Shown in pieces: positions 22,576 through 34,580 of a stretch of DNA of 64,000 nt (its first letter is position 1; every line of letters starts with the position of its first letter). The stretch is from Bromus sterilis. Taxonomy: Eukaryota > Streptophyta > Magnoliopsida > Poales > Poaceae. The stretch covers positions 3,534,001 through 3,598,000 of the forward strand of contig OX465598.1 in assembly GCA_950022295.1 (NCBI GenBank). The letters are read 5' to 3'. The notes under the pieces were generated by a model. It was given only the letters and a program-made list of their open reading frames with translations. It searched no databases and was not told the origin of the DNA. Position numbers and translations under genes: made by a program.

Positions 22576-22594
22576 CGTGGAGGGGCGTGATTGG
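22576..22594 (-). promoter_or_regulatory. ER-stress response element (ERSE), distal
   Basis: A second exact CCAAT-N9-CCACG match in the same orientation, 135 nt further upstream; its CCACG overlaps a CACGTG G-box. Confidence 0.85.
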
Positions 22595-22699
22595 TGCCGG
22601 CTGGGTCGTCGACGTCGACGCCAAGCGATGCGCTAGAAAGTTCGCCGCGGCTCAGTGGAGTGGATAATTCGTTCGGAGCGAGAGTGGACCCATGGTGGG

Positions 22700-25000
22700 T
22701 GGGCCAGAGGCGGTGATGGGTGCGTCTGGGCCGGCCGGTCAGTCAACGGGGAGTTGACTCGTCGCCGTGCGTTGGACGGCACAGAGAGAGTGAAACTTGC
22801 AGGGCTGGCTGGGCCATGAGCGCCGGTCCAAAATCCAGGTGCAAAATCTGATTGATGTACGTAGCGAAGTTCAAAACTATTTTCTTGCTCCGTTATTAGT
22901 GCTTCACTTGTCAATCGATTCAATAGTGTTTGTGATGGTCATAGAATTTGCTCATAGACTCTTGAATGATATACCATGATTGAGTGATTTTGCATCAAGT
23001 TCTCGTATGACAACACTATATAGGGATCATAATTCTTGTGCTCATAAAACTAAATATGAATTTTTAACCAAAATGTTGAGCCCTTTTGCTCTACCCCATG
23101 AACCGGATTGTACTAGTGGAAAACCAAAAATCACACAAGAGTTCATCCTCTTGCATGTTAAAAAATTTTCCCTTCCCCTTCTTCTTTACATCGCCTCGCC
23201 AATCGTCCCTCTGGTCCGGCTACTCGGCATACGCATCCTGCTCTTGATGGTACGTGCCCAGCGACCGCGTGTATGTGCTCGTCAATTGGGTTTACGTGTC
23301 CGTCGGTTGGATATGCGTACATGACTCTGTGGCGTTAGCATCCACCTACAAGTCATCCACCACACCCATCCTCTAAGCCATCCTCGGGCAAGATGCAGCG
23401 ATGGTGACTCCGTGAAATGGATCGACGTCGTCGCGACATCGAATGTATAGGGAACATCCGTCTATGACTGCTCCTGATAACCGATCTGGTTGTTGGCGTA
23501 GTAGTAGGGCGGTTGGTACGCCTCATCCAGGGCTTGGACGCCGCCCTCCCAATCCCTGCTAGCGCCTGCCCCCGCCCAGCCAGTGTAGATCGTCCCCACC
23601 CATGCCCGGCGGCCAATGCATCTTTTTGCTCAACCTTCTGTTTGACACGTTGTCGTCAAGCCAAATTTATCTTGCGAGCGACGCCTTGGTTGCATCCTCC
23701 ACGTCCTCCGCCTGCAGCAGCTCCGGTAGCTCTTCTCGAGTCCCCATGCGGCTATGGAAACAAAAAACAACGAGGATTGGGTGGAGGAGGACGATGGAGA
23801 AAGTGAGGAAATGGGAGGAAATTGTTGGGCGTGGGATCAGTGAGGATGGCAACAAAGCGTGTGCATCATCATTTTTTGTGGGCCAAGGGTGTCGGAGTAC
23901 TACGTGTTGCGGTCCAGACTCTCGTAAACCCTCCTTGGTTTGTGTCAGATTTTCAGGACAACGGACAGGCGAACCAGTCCGCGGACGGATACATGACCAT
24001 GTTGGATGACAAAAACTGGTCCGGATAGCCCGATCCGGACGGATGCAGGAGATACCCCTATGGTCTAGGGTGAAGGGTGCAAGTTGCGCCCCATCAAACT
24101 CGTCATCAGATCATGAGGGCATCTCAAATGGAAGGAGGAGGAAAGCGGTTGCACCGAAGGAGAGCTTCATCAAAGATGTGGATCGGATACAATGTCGGTT
24201 GTGCCCTGGACGTGCATGATTTAAACACCGAACCATGTTGTTTGAACATGGCACCGAAGTGAGTTTCCCGACTGTCACCGCGTCACGTATGTTCGATGTT
24301 GAGTAGGAGGCACGGGCCGTCGGGCTCAATGTTGTGGGATGTCGTTCCTCCCACTCCCTGATTTTGCGTCGACATTGAATAGGAGTGAATACAAACATGA
24401 CGCAGGTTACGCTCTCAATCGTCGTGGCGCTTCAGTGCAACGCCTTCTATCTACAATGAGCTTAGGTGCAGTTGAAGTGGTCGCATGTGAGAGGGGGCGA
24501 TCGGTACGAATGAGGTCGAGCGAGCGGACACGTACTTCACACCCTAAGTTTGATGTCACGTTGCAAGAATTCAAACGCTCCACACAATGCCTAAACACTA
24601 TGGCCTAGACATTTGCGGGTATTTTACGGGACAACGTTGAAGATGCCCTCACAAGCTGTACTGAAAAATACCACTACATTTGTAGTGTTGTATTATCATC
24701 ATCATAAAACATGCTGCCATAAGCGAGGTTCTTCAGCATCAGCATACCAAACGGAGTACCTGACACTGGCTCCCTAAGAACTTTCTGTTTGAAGCTGACT
24801 CGCATCAGAATTGCATTGTACCCTACCCAGAGTGGATGCCCTGGAAGCTTTTGCCACAGCTGTGAGGACCATTGGCTGGCTCAGGCTCTTATGGCCCATA
24901 CAACGGACTTCTGAAGAATTTTTGCACGACAGTTCTCATGTCAGTCGTCAACAAACATTGACACTGAATAAAAGCTCAAAGAAAAACAAAATGACCTGAT
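22700..25000. other. intergenic, unclassified repeat-like sequence
   Basis: No gene recognised. Short open frames on both strands lack conserved motifs. GC-rich blocks near 23.5-24.1 kb look like decayed repeat sequence but could not be assigned. Confidence 0.35.
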
Positions 25001-25017
25001 GCCTGGGCATCACCTTT

Positions 25018-26102
25018 TTTTTAAACGGGAGGCAAAAGCTTTGCCCCTTTTCAATTAATTAAGAAGGAGATTGCAAGAAAGCAAGTTCGTGACCGAGTTA
25101 TTATTACAAAAAAACTACTCTCGCGGCATCAAGTTGCCCAAGCGTTTGGCACCCGCGAAAACCCACAAGCGGGCTTCTTTCTTAATTCTATCGAAGATAA
25201 CCGGAGGCGGAGTACTCTTATGCTTGAAAACCCTTGCGTTCCGTTCGGTCCACAACTCCCAAGTGACAAGGAGTGCGAGGGTGGAGATAGCCTTCCGGTT
25301 GGGTGAAGTGTCATTCGTCAACAAGAGCCACCACTGCTGAAAGGACATAGACGACCAAGAGTTGGGCATCAAGAAGTGAAGATCTAGCCACACAATGATG
25401 AGGCCCCATACTCTATGAGTAAAGCGGCATTAGGTAAAGATGTGAGAGACCGACTCAGTGACTTGGTTACAAAAAGGGCAAAGACCACAATTTGGCCACC
25501 CTCTTCTTGCCAAACGATCCGCCGTCCAAATCCGGTTTTGGATAGCCAGCCATGCAAAAAACTTGGTCTTTGGAGGGCCCCAGTTCTTCCAGATTGTCCT
25601 GTCCATGGTGGAGGCAATACTCCCCATGAATTGCATCTTGTATGCCGACTTTGCGGTATATTCCCCGCTATCCGTAAGCTTCCAACGAATGTCGTCGGGA
25701 GTGTGAGGGTCAAGGTGCACATCGAGTAGAAGCAGCCACAGCTCAAAGTATTGATGTAGGTGATCGTCGATGAAGTTTTTATCTAGGCGCACATTCCGGA
25801 CCCAATTGTTCGAGTTTAAGGCATCACCCACGGAGGAATTCTTCTTCTTGGAGGATTCAAAAATGAGAGGCGCAATATTCTTGGGCTTCCTCCCCTCCAG
25901 CCAAGGCGCATGCCAAAAAGGGGTCTTAAGCCCATCACCCATAGTGATGGTGGTGGCGGCATAAAAAAGGTCCATGTCCTCGTGTGTGCAAGGGTTTCCT
26001 TGCCCCACCCAGATTTTCTCCGGGTCTTTCCACTCAAGCCAAGGCCATCTCAAACGCAAAGCCGCCGCAAACTTCTCCAAGTGAAGCAACCCAAGACCTC
26101 CA
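25018..26102 (-). mobile_element. 5'-truncated L1-type LINE with target duplication
   Basis: Encodes the C-terminal part of LINE ORF2: GGLGLLHLEKFAAALRLRW, then the zf-RVT zinc-binding block with RIWTADRLARRGW followed by C-x2-C-x2-C and H, then a WELWTERNARVF tail. One in-frame TAA (about 25,428) interrupts it. On the + strand the left edge is a T-run, i.e. a poly(A) tail on the minus strand. It is flanked by the 17-bp duplication GCCTGGGCATCACCTTT (25,001-25,017 and 26,103-26,119), so both ends of the insertion are defined: a typical truncated reverse-transcribed copy, fairly young. Confidence 0.9.
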
Positions 26103-26119
26103 GCCTGGGCATCACCTTT

Positions 26120-27308
26120 CAACTGCAAGTTCCAAAAGACGCAACCTGATGCCGATGGTACACACCATTTACCAAAGAATTAAACGTAGAAGCATCCAAA
26201 GAAATGAAATGAACAAATGTGCTGCAATCATGGGCAAAATAGATAGAACGTGAAGGCATTACCATGACACCACCTGAAACCCGAAAGAAATCTCGCAAGC
26301 ACGATACACACAAGGTTCATCGTATCCAACCTGAGGTCCACGCAAAACTGAACATGATCCTACTGCCAGATAGATGGCCTAGTCTCCAGTTATTCACGGC
26401 CCTGTCCGAAACCTTCCCCCGTCGACTCTACTATACTCTTTATTAGACAGAGAGCACCCGAGACAAACTCAGAGAACATAACAGGACAGGAAAAAAAAAG
26501 AGGACTAACATGTCCTGATAGCTTTACAACTAACGAACCAACTCGCGGCGCCTCAGGCACTATATAAGCGTCATTGGCAACAGCAACGCAAGCACTCAAC
26601 AGTTTGGAACCGAACACGAGCCTAAGCCCTAAAGATAGAAGAAGCTGGCAGTTTATACAGTCCTCCTTGCAGGCGGGAAATGGTGGCCTTCGTCAAGGAG
26701 AAGATACGCGTCTAAGAAGTCCTGAAAACAAAGCAGCAGAATGTGTGTTAAGTCCGAATCAAACAACAGTAGTAATTTAAGAAGCTTTAGAAGGCAGAAA
26801 ATGTAATAACAGCAACAAAAGTACCCACAACACAAGTGCACAACAGACCATACACACACACATCAAGGTGTGTAGCAACTAGCACATATTGGTCTATAGC
26901 CGTATGACATATAGCATCGTCTGCTGACATGTTAACTCGTTTTCCCTCCTTGTCTTCAGTTACATGACTAGAGCTAAGCAACGTAGTGGAAAAAATTGTG
27001 AAGGAGTGACCACAAGTAAAACAGACTAAACTACATTAAGTCGACAATACAAAAGGACGGTGCGTACACTAGAAAATACACATAGGCTATTACTGCTATT
27101 TCTTCATAAAATGGCAAGTCCAATAAAAGCATCACCAAGGACTGGTGATGCTAATACCAAGCACCTATAAAGAAAAAAAAATCTTCGTAATAATAAAATC
27201 TGGACGTGTTTCTTCACAAAGAACTGCGTCCATTAGTACCTTGACCAAAAAATTGAATCTTAAGTACATAGAATACTATACATGATTTAGTTTCATAGTT
27301 AATATTTT
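26120..27308. other. intergenic, nothing firm
   Basis: Before the LINE inserted, 24,9xx and 26,1xx were joined. No conserved coding was recognised. A small inverted repeat (GCATCACC...GGTGATGC) sits at about 27,129-27,150. Confidence 0.35.
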
Positions 27309-28020
27309 TAGAGCATCTCCAATAGCTATCCTATAATAGGGCATAACCGTTTTTTTAGGGCTTTTGGAGCAAAAACCACAACTCCAACAACTGCCCTATT
27401 TGCAAATTTTGCTTCAAAGTTATCGGGCAGCCCAAAAAATTAGCACCAAGATGCAAATATACAACACTTCAGCTGCTGCCACAAAATGAAACACGTCGCA
27501 CGCACAGACCCAACCGCCACCCAGACATTTCAGCCGCACGCGGCCGCATCTCCCCCTGACCGGCGTGATTTCGGCCGCGAACGCCACGGTTGCCGGTCTG
27601 CCGCCCACCCATGAGTCCGACAGACCCCACCACTCCGGACGGCCGCCGAGGCACCAGTGCCCCACCAATTCGGGATCTGGTGGCACGGTGATTCCGATCG
27701 ATTCCAGCCAGCCGGCGGCCCTGCATTGCCCATAATGGCCTTCCCAGCTCCTCCACGAGCTGTAGAGGTGGACTAGTGGCCGATGAAGCGTTGCAGCTAA
27801 CCCCACGACTGTCGCGACTGAGAGGTGGGCATGGCATGGACAACAAAAGCCCTAGTTTTATCTCTATGTTTGTTGTATTGTTTGATGAACAAAATAATTT
27901 GATGTTATTGATTGATGAAAGTGTTGTTATATTTGTGTTGGATTCATTTGAGATGAGTTTGATATTATTTGTATGCAATTGTAGAAAAGAAGATGAGGTG
28001 CGGAAGCCATTGGAGTAGCA
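27309..28020. other. unclassified repeat with GCATCTCCAA end
   Basis: Begins with GAGCATCTCCAATAG, an end common to several grass DNA elements; GGAGATGC in inverted orientation lies at about 28,970 just past the RTE LINE. This may be an old DNA element split by the LINE. Coding frames inside are not conserved. Confidence 0.3.
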
Positions 28021-28968
28021 ATGTTGTGACAAGTGTGCGAACAAGCGATGGCGATACTGATGACTTCCCAATTAAAATTGGACTGCGCCAAGGATAAGCT
28101 TTGAGCCCTTATCTTTTCGCTTTGGTGATGATGAGGTCACACAGGATATACAAGGGAACATCCCATGGTGGGGATGCTAGTCGACGATAGTCGGGTGGGG
28201 GTTAATAGAAAGTTGTCGTGGAGATATACTTTAGAATTGAAAGGTTTTAGGTTAGTAGAACTAAAACCGAGTACATGAGGTGCGAGTAAGTTAGCCTTGA
28301 TGGGCAGGTAGTACCTCAGAAGCACACCATTCGATATTTGGGGTCAATGCAGCGGAAAGATGGTGATATTGATGAAGATGTGAGACACATAATCAAAGTT
28401 GGATGCTTGAAGTGGCGCCAAGCTTCTGGCGTTCTCTGTGATAAGAGAATGCCACAAAAAGTAAACGGCAAGTTCTATAGAACGGCGATTCGACCTGCGA
28501 TGTTGTATGGAGCTGAATGTTGGTCAACTAAAAGGCAACATGTCCAACAACTAGGTGTGGCAAAGATGCACATGTTGAGATGGGCATGTGGCCACACAAG
28601 GAAGGATTGGATCTGTAATGATGATATACGTGAGAGAGTTGAGGTGGCACCAATTGAATAGAAGCATGTCCAACATTGTTTGAGATAGTTTGGGCATATC
28701 CAGTGTAGGCCTCCTGAAGCGTCTGTGCATAGCAGGCGGTTAAGGTGTGTTAATTATGTCAAGAGAGGTCAGGGGAGACCAAACTTGACATGGGAGGAGT
28801 CTGTGAAGAGAGATCTGAGGATTGGATTATCACCAAAGATCTAGCTCTGGACAGGGATGTGCGGAAGTTAGCTATCCATATGCTAGAACCATGACTTGGT
28901 TTCGATATCTTTTGGGTTTCAGCTCTAGCCTACCCCAACTTGTTTGGGACTAACATGCTTTGTTGTTG
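28021..28968 (+). mobile_element. RTE-clade LINE, 3' fragment
   Basis: Translates in broken frames to the end of an RTE reverse transcriptase: SDGDTDDFPIKIGLRQG, LSPYLFALVM, TEYMRC, then an open stretch with KWRQASGVLCDKRMPQK, FYRTAIRPAMLYGAECW and NDDIRERVEVAPIE, then RP(N)LTWEESVKRDL. It ends in a TTG-rich tail (CTTTGTTGTTGTTG), typical of RTE elements. Multiple stops and shifts show it is old. The YADD-type active site region is missing or destroyed between about 28,180 and 28,200. Confidence 0.85.
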
Positions 28969-29615
28969 TTGGAGATGCACATTTTTCTGTTGCCCTAAAA
29001 CCCACTTTTTTGTGAACCAAATTTTACTCCAACCACATTTTTTTGTTGCCCTAAAACCCACTTCTTAGAAACCTACTCTGCACTAAACATATTGCGCAGG
29101 TTTAAGCTGAAATGATTGCCACATAAATAGTGTTGTAGTAAGAAACATTTGTAGCAACCTGAAAGATGATACACTAAGCAAGTGAAGCTACGAGTGGTCC
29201 TGAACTGATAAACACAAACAACTGAAACAAGCGGCAAATGCAGGCTATTGTCTAAAGCACACAGGGTCCTTGTAGTTTCAATATTCACTGGACACACAAA
29301 AATGGCTACAATTTTGACAATATATGGAAACAGATACTCCTAGATGCTTTATTTATCCCCGATCAGTTTGTGATGTTCAACCAAGTGCGGAATTGTACAA
29401 GAATCATATTCATCGCTTTCTAAAAAAATATATATATATTCAACCAGAATACAACAATCTGAATGTAGGGCTGAATAATGGTTCAATAGCACAAGAACTG
29501 AAGAATGCTCTCATCAGAAGATCAGCACAAGCATACTTGTAGCTAGCAAAGTATTTTTCCTGCAATGTTCTGGCTAGAAAAGAATGTCTAATAGAGTACC
29601 AAGGATAACTAACCT
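28969..29615. other. repeat remnant and 3' flank of bZIP
   Basis: GCCCTAAAACCCACTT occurs twice (about 28,994 and 29,050), part of the split repeat. From about 29,300 the sequence probably holds the 3' UTR of the minus-strand bZIP gene. Confidence 0.35.
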
Positions 29616-30416
29616 TCACTTCTGTTCATTACTGGGCAAACAGCCAGAAGGCATTGAACCCATACTCCCACAGCCTGGAGGCATTGTGGATCCAGATTTT
29701 GCAATCCCCATGCACTGAACATTGGCAAAATCACCGGCGGCGCCCTGTCCAAACACCTGACCGCTCATAGCGCCGTCATCGCACATTGCTCTCATCTGCA
29801 TTCCGGGATTGCAGTAGAGCTGATCGTTGCATCTGAAATCACACGAGTTCATCATGACCTGGTCAACACCAGAGACCAGATCGACGCTCTTGGCCGGGCG
29901 GCCGTAGGGGAAGGTCCCAATCTCGCCCTCGATCCTTCCCCTGATGTCGACGAGCAGGCAGCGGAGCCTGGCGACCTCGGCCTCGAGCGCGGCGTGGTTC
30001 TGGACCTTCTTCATGAGCTGCTTGTTGAGGGCCTTGAGGTGGAGCACCTCCTCCTCGAGCAGCGCCGTGTGGGCCTTCTTCTTCTCGCGGTACTTGCGCA
30101 CGGCCGCCCGGTTCCCCGAGGGGCGGCGCTGCTGCTGCTTCTTGGAGGTGGCGTCGGCGGCGGGGGAGTCGGCGCCGCCGCCGTCGGAGGAGGCGGAGAC
30201 GATCTTGGTGTGGACGTGGACGCAGGTGTGGGTGTGGGAGAGGTCGTCGACCGGCGGGTTGCAGGTGTGGGTGTGGGTGCAGGCGAGGTGTTCCGTGTCC
30301 TTGAGGATCTCGTCGAAGTAGCTGTCCATGGAGCAGCCGCCGCCGGGGCCGTCCGCGCCGACGCCCGGGCACAGGAACGTCTCCGGGTTGGAGAAATCGA
30401 TGTCCCCGTCGTCCAT
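29616..30416 (-). CDS. F-group bZIP transcription factor, zinc-sensor type (bZIP19/bZIP23-like)
   Basis: Complete single-exon coding region of 266 aa. Order: acidic start MDDGDIDFSN; SMDSYFDEILKDTEHL; the zinc-sensor motif ACTHTHTCNPP...HTHTCVHVHTK (residues 45-71); a Ser/Gln linker; basic region GNRAAVRKYREKKK (N102, R110 in N-x7-R); a leucine zipper; RGRIEGEIGTFPY; and a Cys/Met-rich C-terminus with SCDFRCNDQLYCNPG and MPPGCGSMGSMPSGCLP. In Arabidopsis and cereals this group binds RTGTCGACAY and switches on ZIP transporters when zinc is low, zinc binding to the Cys/His motif silencing it. An ATG seven codons upstream is in frame, but MDDGD is the conserved start. No lesion. A GC-rich 5' flank fits a real promoter. 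Confidence 0.9.
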   Translation of the reverse strand: MDDGDIDFSNPETFLCPGVGADGPGGGCSMDSYFDEILKDTEHLACTHTHTCNPPVDDLSHTHTCVHVHTKIVSASSDGGGADSPAADATSKKQQQRRPSGNRAAVRKYREKKKAHTALLEEEVLHLKALNKQLMKKVQNHAALEAEVARLRCLLVDIRGRIEGEIGTFPYGRPAKSVDLVSGVDQVMMNSCDFRCNDQLYCNPGMQMRAMCDDGAMSGQVFGQGAAGDFANVQCMGIAKSGSTMPPGCGSMGSMPSGCLPSNEQK

Positions 30417-30437
30417 GGCAGCGGCCAGGGAAACCAC

Positions 30438-31004
30438 GCGCCGGTGCGGGCCGACGGAGAGCCGCTGGAGGGAGGAGGAGTGGGGTTCCGCCGGCGCCGG
30501 CGCAGGGGCGGCGCGGGGGGGAGAGGGAATTTGGTGGTTGGGGTGCGCGTGATGGGGGGTGAGGGGAAGGAAATATCGGCGGCCAGGAGATGGACGGCGG
30601 GGAGCGACCCGACCCGCCGCTGCGGCTTCTTTTGTCCTCTACCCTCCACTTTTTCTAGTTTACGAAAATATCCTCGAGTGGACCTCCAATTGCACTTGCA
30701 CATGAGAGAATAATCTAACATGGCAAACATCCTATGGATTCATATTTTTTTTGTCCTTTTCAAAATACATGTATGCGACATCAGATTCAGATTTGTACTA
30801 TGAACACATTCTCTCTGTCGCGGTTGGAGGAGGCACGACGAGCCGGCAGTGGCGGAACGAACGAAGAAGAGAAACGAGGAAGAGGGGATCGGGAGAGCTA
30901 GGGTTCATCTGATTTTTTGACACCAAGGGTATTTTGGTCATTCACTTTGTAGTGGAATCGGGAAATTGTTTTGTTTTCGTAGGTCAATGATCCGTAATGA
31001 CTAA
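30438..31004. other. 5' flank of bZIP gene
   Basis: GC-rich to about 30,630 (probable promoter and 5' UTR), then AT-rich. No exact RTGTCGACAY site was seen, unlike upstream of the short paralogue. Confidence 0.4.
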
Positions 31005-31890
31005 CCGATTTGCAACCCGTAAACCTATGTAATGTTTTTTACAAAATTGTGGCAAAGTGCTTGGTTAATACGATCAGGCCAATGAGATTATCTCCCCTGC
31101 TTAGAGAGGGTTTATGCTCGGAAGGATTAATGTTGATAATGTCCAACTTGCTATTGAGTGCACACATTTCATCCAACATAACAAGAGATCAGAGAATAGT
31201 TTCCGTGCATGTAGATTGGACTTGTCATAACCGTATGACCGTATTGATTGAGATTTTTTGAGCAGGATGGTAAAGTTGGGCTTCACAAAAAATGGTACAA
31301 TGGATAGGGACATGTGTTACCTTGGCGAGATATTCAGTTAAATTTAATAAAGCTCTCTTGAACTTGTTTACACCGTCACGTGGGCTTCGACAAGATGATC
31401 CCCTTTCTTTGTTCTTATTCTTATTCTTATTTGTGACTGATGACACTCTTTTGTTTTTGAAAGAAAATTTCGAGGAGGCAAATTTTGTCAAGGGAGCAAT
31501 TTCAAGTCTTCAAGATATGCCAAAGCGATTGACCAGATCATAAATTTCTAAGAATGCTCCATACAATTTGGTGAGAACTGCCATAGTAATGTCCAGTAGG
31601 AAGTGAGGTAAAATTTAAAAGTGTCACATGAGGAGTTTCGAGCAAAATACCTTGGTCTACCCACTCTGGATGGGAAGATACATAAGGGAAGAATCCAAAT
31701 TTCCAAGAGTAGCTAACTCGGCGTATCTTGATTTGGGGTGACACTATATCTCAAACCGGTAAGGAAACTTTCATCAAGTAAGTTGCAGAACCAATCCTGG
31801 CATACATTATAGGCGTGTTTAAGTTATCAGTGTTCATCTATGATGATCTATCAAAGCTGGTGTGGAACTTCTGATGGGGGTAAAAACTAG
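31005..31890 (+). mobile_element. L1-type LINE reverse transcriptase remnant
   Basis: Broken frames read VNLCNVFYKIVAKCL, then RYSVKFNKALLNLFTPSRG LRQDDPLS (two adjacent blocks), DDTLLFLKENFEEA and KYLGLPTLDGKIHKGRI: RT blocks of plant L1 elements in order, with deletions between them. Old fragment without recognisable ends. Confidence 0.8.
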
Positions 31891-32653
31891 GCCAACAGAA
31901 GGTACATTGAATGTCATGGGATAAAACCATAGAGCCCAAGTTTATAGGTGTGGTTACCCTTCACACCATCACATGAGGTACTGTGCTAGTCTTTGATATA
32001 ACGTTCACAATACACCTTCCTATGAACCTTATATCCCTTGGAGTTGTACAATAAATCATAGTGGGTCCATATCATTATATTACAAACTCAATCAATATTA
32101 TATACTTCCTCCGATTCATAATAAGTGTCGCGAATCGGAGGGAGTATTATTCAAACCATATTGAAGTTCAAAAGATTAAGACTACGATCACTAAAATGCA
32201 TAGTGATCCTATTGCTTTTGAGATACCGTGAAGATCATGTCACCACGATGTGATCATTCTAAACTAGGCTATTCTGGTATTATTCGTATTCTCCTCGGAT
32301 CCTTCCTTTAGTGCTGCTCCATTCTTGGTGACTTAGTCGACTTTTTCGACTCCTCCATATAGGTTTATTTCCTCGTAGAAGTACTCGCATACTGCTTCGT
32401 TGTTGTCCGGCATCTCCTCCAAAATATGCCGCGTGTACAATCTTCAATTCAATTATCCATCGCTCAAACGGATGTATCTACACATTTTTCATTATTAAAT
32501 ACATTAATTTGAGGTGGTCGAATTTTTTGTTGTATTTAGATGTATTTTAATGCTAAAAACATCCATTTAAAAGAGCGTGGCCTACTATGTTGGTGTCACA
32601 TTTTTTGCTACAATGCGTAACGGGGAAAGCTATCACTAACCCTTAATTTTTGC
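31891..32653. other. intergenic with miniature Stowaway
   Basis: No gene recognised. Sixteen bases at 32,638-32,653 are the left target copy of the SINE that follows. Confidence 0.4.
32105..32144. mobile_element. minimal Stowaway-like palindrome
   Basis: CTTCCTCCGATTCATAATAA...AATCGGAGGGAG, 40 bp, flanked by TA on both sides: essentially two terminal repeats with almost no interior. Confidence 0.6.
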
Positions 32654-33103
32654 GTGAATCAACATGTGATTGAGTTGGTTAGAAGGATAGTGGTATCTCT
32701 AGCCCACCAGAGTTCAAATCTCAGATTTGACATTGGTGCTATTATTTTTTTGGATTTATTCCAGGTCTTTCGGCGATATGCTTTCAGTGGGAGGAGACGT
32801 TCCCGTTGAAGATGAGATGTTGACTTCGTTAATTTCAAGATGATGTGTCGGCTCAGTATTACGAAGATGCTCATAAGGCTCATAGGGGTAGGCTCAATAT
32901 TGCGAAGATGCTCATAGGCTCAGCATTCCAGGTCTTTCGACGATATGCTTCCAATGGGAGGAGACCTTCCCGTCGAAGACAAGGTGGTGACTTCGTTAAT
33001 TTCAAGATGATGTGCCGGCTTAGTATTGCGAAGATGCTCATCGAGATAGGATGAATGTATGCTTGTGTATGTGAGCCTCTGCGTTGTACTGTATTTTTTT
33101 TAA
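32654..33103 (+). mobile_element. tRNA-derived SINE with internal duplication
   Basis: Pol III promoter parts are visible: A box TGATTGAGTTGG (32,667) and B box GTTCAAATC (32,712-32,720), 45 nt apart. The body, from CAGGTCTTTCGRCGATATGC to GAAGATGCTCAT, is present twice (about 32,762 and 32,930). The 3' end is a T-run, as in grass Au-type SINEs. It is flanked by AACCCTTRATTTTTGC at 32,638-32,653 and 33,104-33,119, a 16-bp target duplication with one mismatch. Confidence 0.75.
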
Positions 33104-33333
33104 AACCCTTGATTTTTGCTGCAACCAAGTTGGCATGCAACGGCGGGTTGCAAATTTTATTGCAATCCGCAACGAAAAAGCTATCACTGGTGACAAAATT
33201 TATTGCCATCAAGCGACGGCGAGTGGGGTCTGCGAGGATGGCGCTACAATTTTAAGGGTATAAAAAATGCACATAAATACAAAAATATTTTTTTATTGTA
33301 AAGAACGATTTAATTTACTACTACAATCATGTA

Positions 33334-33436
33334 CTCCATCCGTCCCGAATTACTTGTCATTCAAATGGATGTATCTAGAACTAAAATAATGCTAGATACA
33401 TCCATTCGAGTGACAAGTAATTTTGGACGGAGGGAG
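33334..33436. mobile_element. Stowaway MITE
   Basis: CTCCATCCGTCCCGAATTAC...GGACGGAGGGAG with nearly whole-length palindromic structure and TA on each side; contains the common GATACATCCATT block. Confidence 0.9.
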
Positions 33437-34317
33437 TATGTGTCTAGTCGTCAACATGAATAATTCAGAAACTAAAGTTTGTGCGAAGTTAAAGACGATA
33501 GCAATCTCAGAAGATTGAGTCGATGCTGGCATTCTAAACTTGGCTTCTTAGCATCAAAGGGTAGATAGAGAAAGCTTGCTCTATGTTCCTTTTGGGCGTG
33601 GGCACGAGACATAAAAATAAAGACATAAAAATAAAGGAAACATTCATTGCGCACGGCTAGTTGGATCTCTTCGGATCCAAAGGCTATCTTTGTGCCACAT
33701 CTATTTCGCACGCTATATATAACGTTTATTTTGCCGTCGAACCGTCGACTATAAAATTTCGACAGGTCGACCGGTGCTGAGTGCTGACCTAAAAAGAAAG
33801 TGCAATTGCATTTTTAAGCATTGGGACATTGATTTGAATTATTTTTTACGATGGCATGGTTGCAAACTGTGAACTCAAACAGGATTACAGTGTCCTGCAC
33901 CCACTGTCTGCGAATGATTTACATAATCCACATAATAAAATTGTAAAATATATGTTTGATACTTTTTTTGAACTAAAACCACAAAAATTATGGGATAAAG
34001 GAAGAGACCTTTTACAGTACATCAGGCCAATATAGACCGTCAATTTCTTCCGTTTGGACGATCCAGATATGTTAATACTACTGCAGACTTTCGGCAGTAT
34101 ATTTCGCGATCAGGGGCAATTTCGGCACTTCCCTGTATAGCCAAAACGCGGACTTATTTCCTAAAATAACGAGTAAAGGGTATAACCGGAATTTCATGTG
34201 TTCATTTTTTATTTCTATTTGCAAATCGCCATCCGCATCCCACGGCCCACCCTCTGCACGGTCGTTCTTATCCTGGTGGCGGTAGGGCGAGATGAGAACG
34301 ACGGCGAACCCCCCGTC
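33437..34317. other. intergenic, nothing recognised
   Basis: No gene or repeat end identified; AT-rich until about 34,200. Confidence 0.35.
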
Positions 34318-34580
34318 GCCGTGAAGTCCCTCCCCGTCAAGGACGCCGCACGCACCGCCGTGCTCGCCGCGCGCTGACGCGGGGTCTGGCGCTCGACGTC
34401 GCTCAAGATTGTCGACACCCAGCTGATCTCCAACGGCCGCAGACCCCCGCGCGCCAGCACGCCGGACGCCACCGCGACCGTCTCCCGCATGCTCGCCGCG
34501 CACACGGGGCCCTTTCGCTGCATCCACATCACCTTCAGCCGCGTCGGCTCATACCAGGGCCCTCAGGGCCGGCAGTCAAT
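34318..34580 (+). pseudogene. F-box (FBD/LRR-type) gene N-terminal fragment
   Basis: Reads SLPVKDAARTAVLAAR, stop, RGVWRSTSLKIVDTQLI, then TVSRMLAAHTGPFRCIHITF. This is the second half of a grass F-box followed by the start of the LRR region. The stop (TGA at about 34,375) replaces the invariant Trp of the F-box AARWRGVWRS motif. No ATG or F-box first half is convincing and homology ends by 34,580, so it is a broken fragment. Confidence 0.7.

Noticed and set aside
23513..24608. Series of 60-135 codon frames on both strands
   Set aside because: No conserved motif, no start context and mutually overlapping; treated as non-coding.
27469..28071. 200-codon minus-strand frame
   Set aside because: No domain or repeat protein motif; composition changes halfway and part overlaps the RTE LINE.
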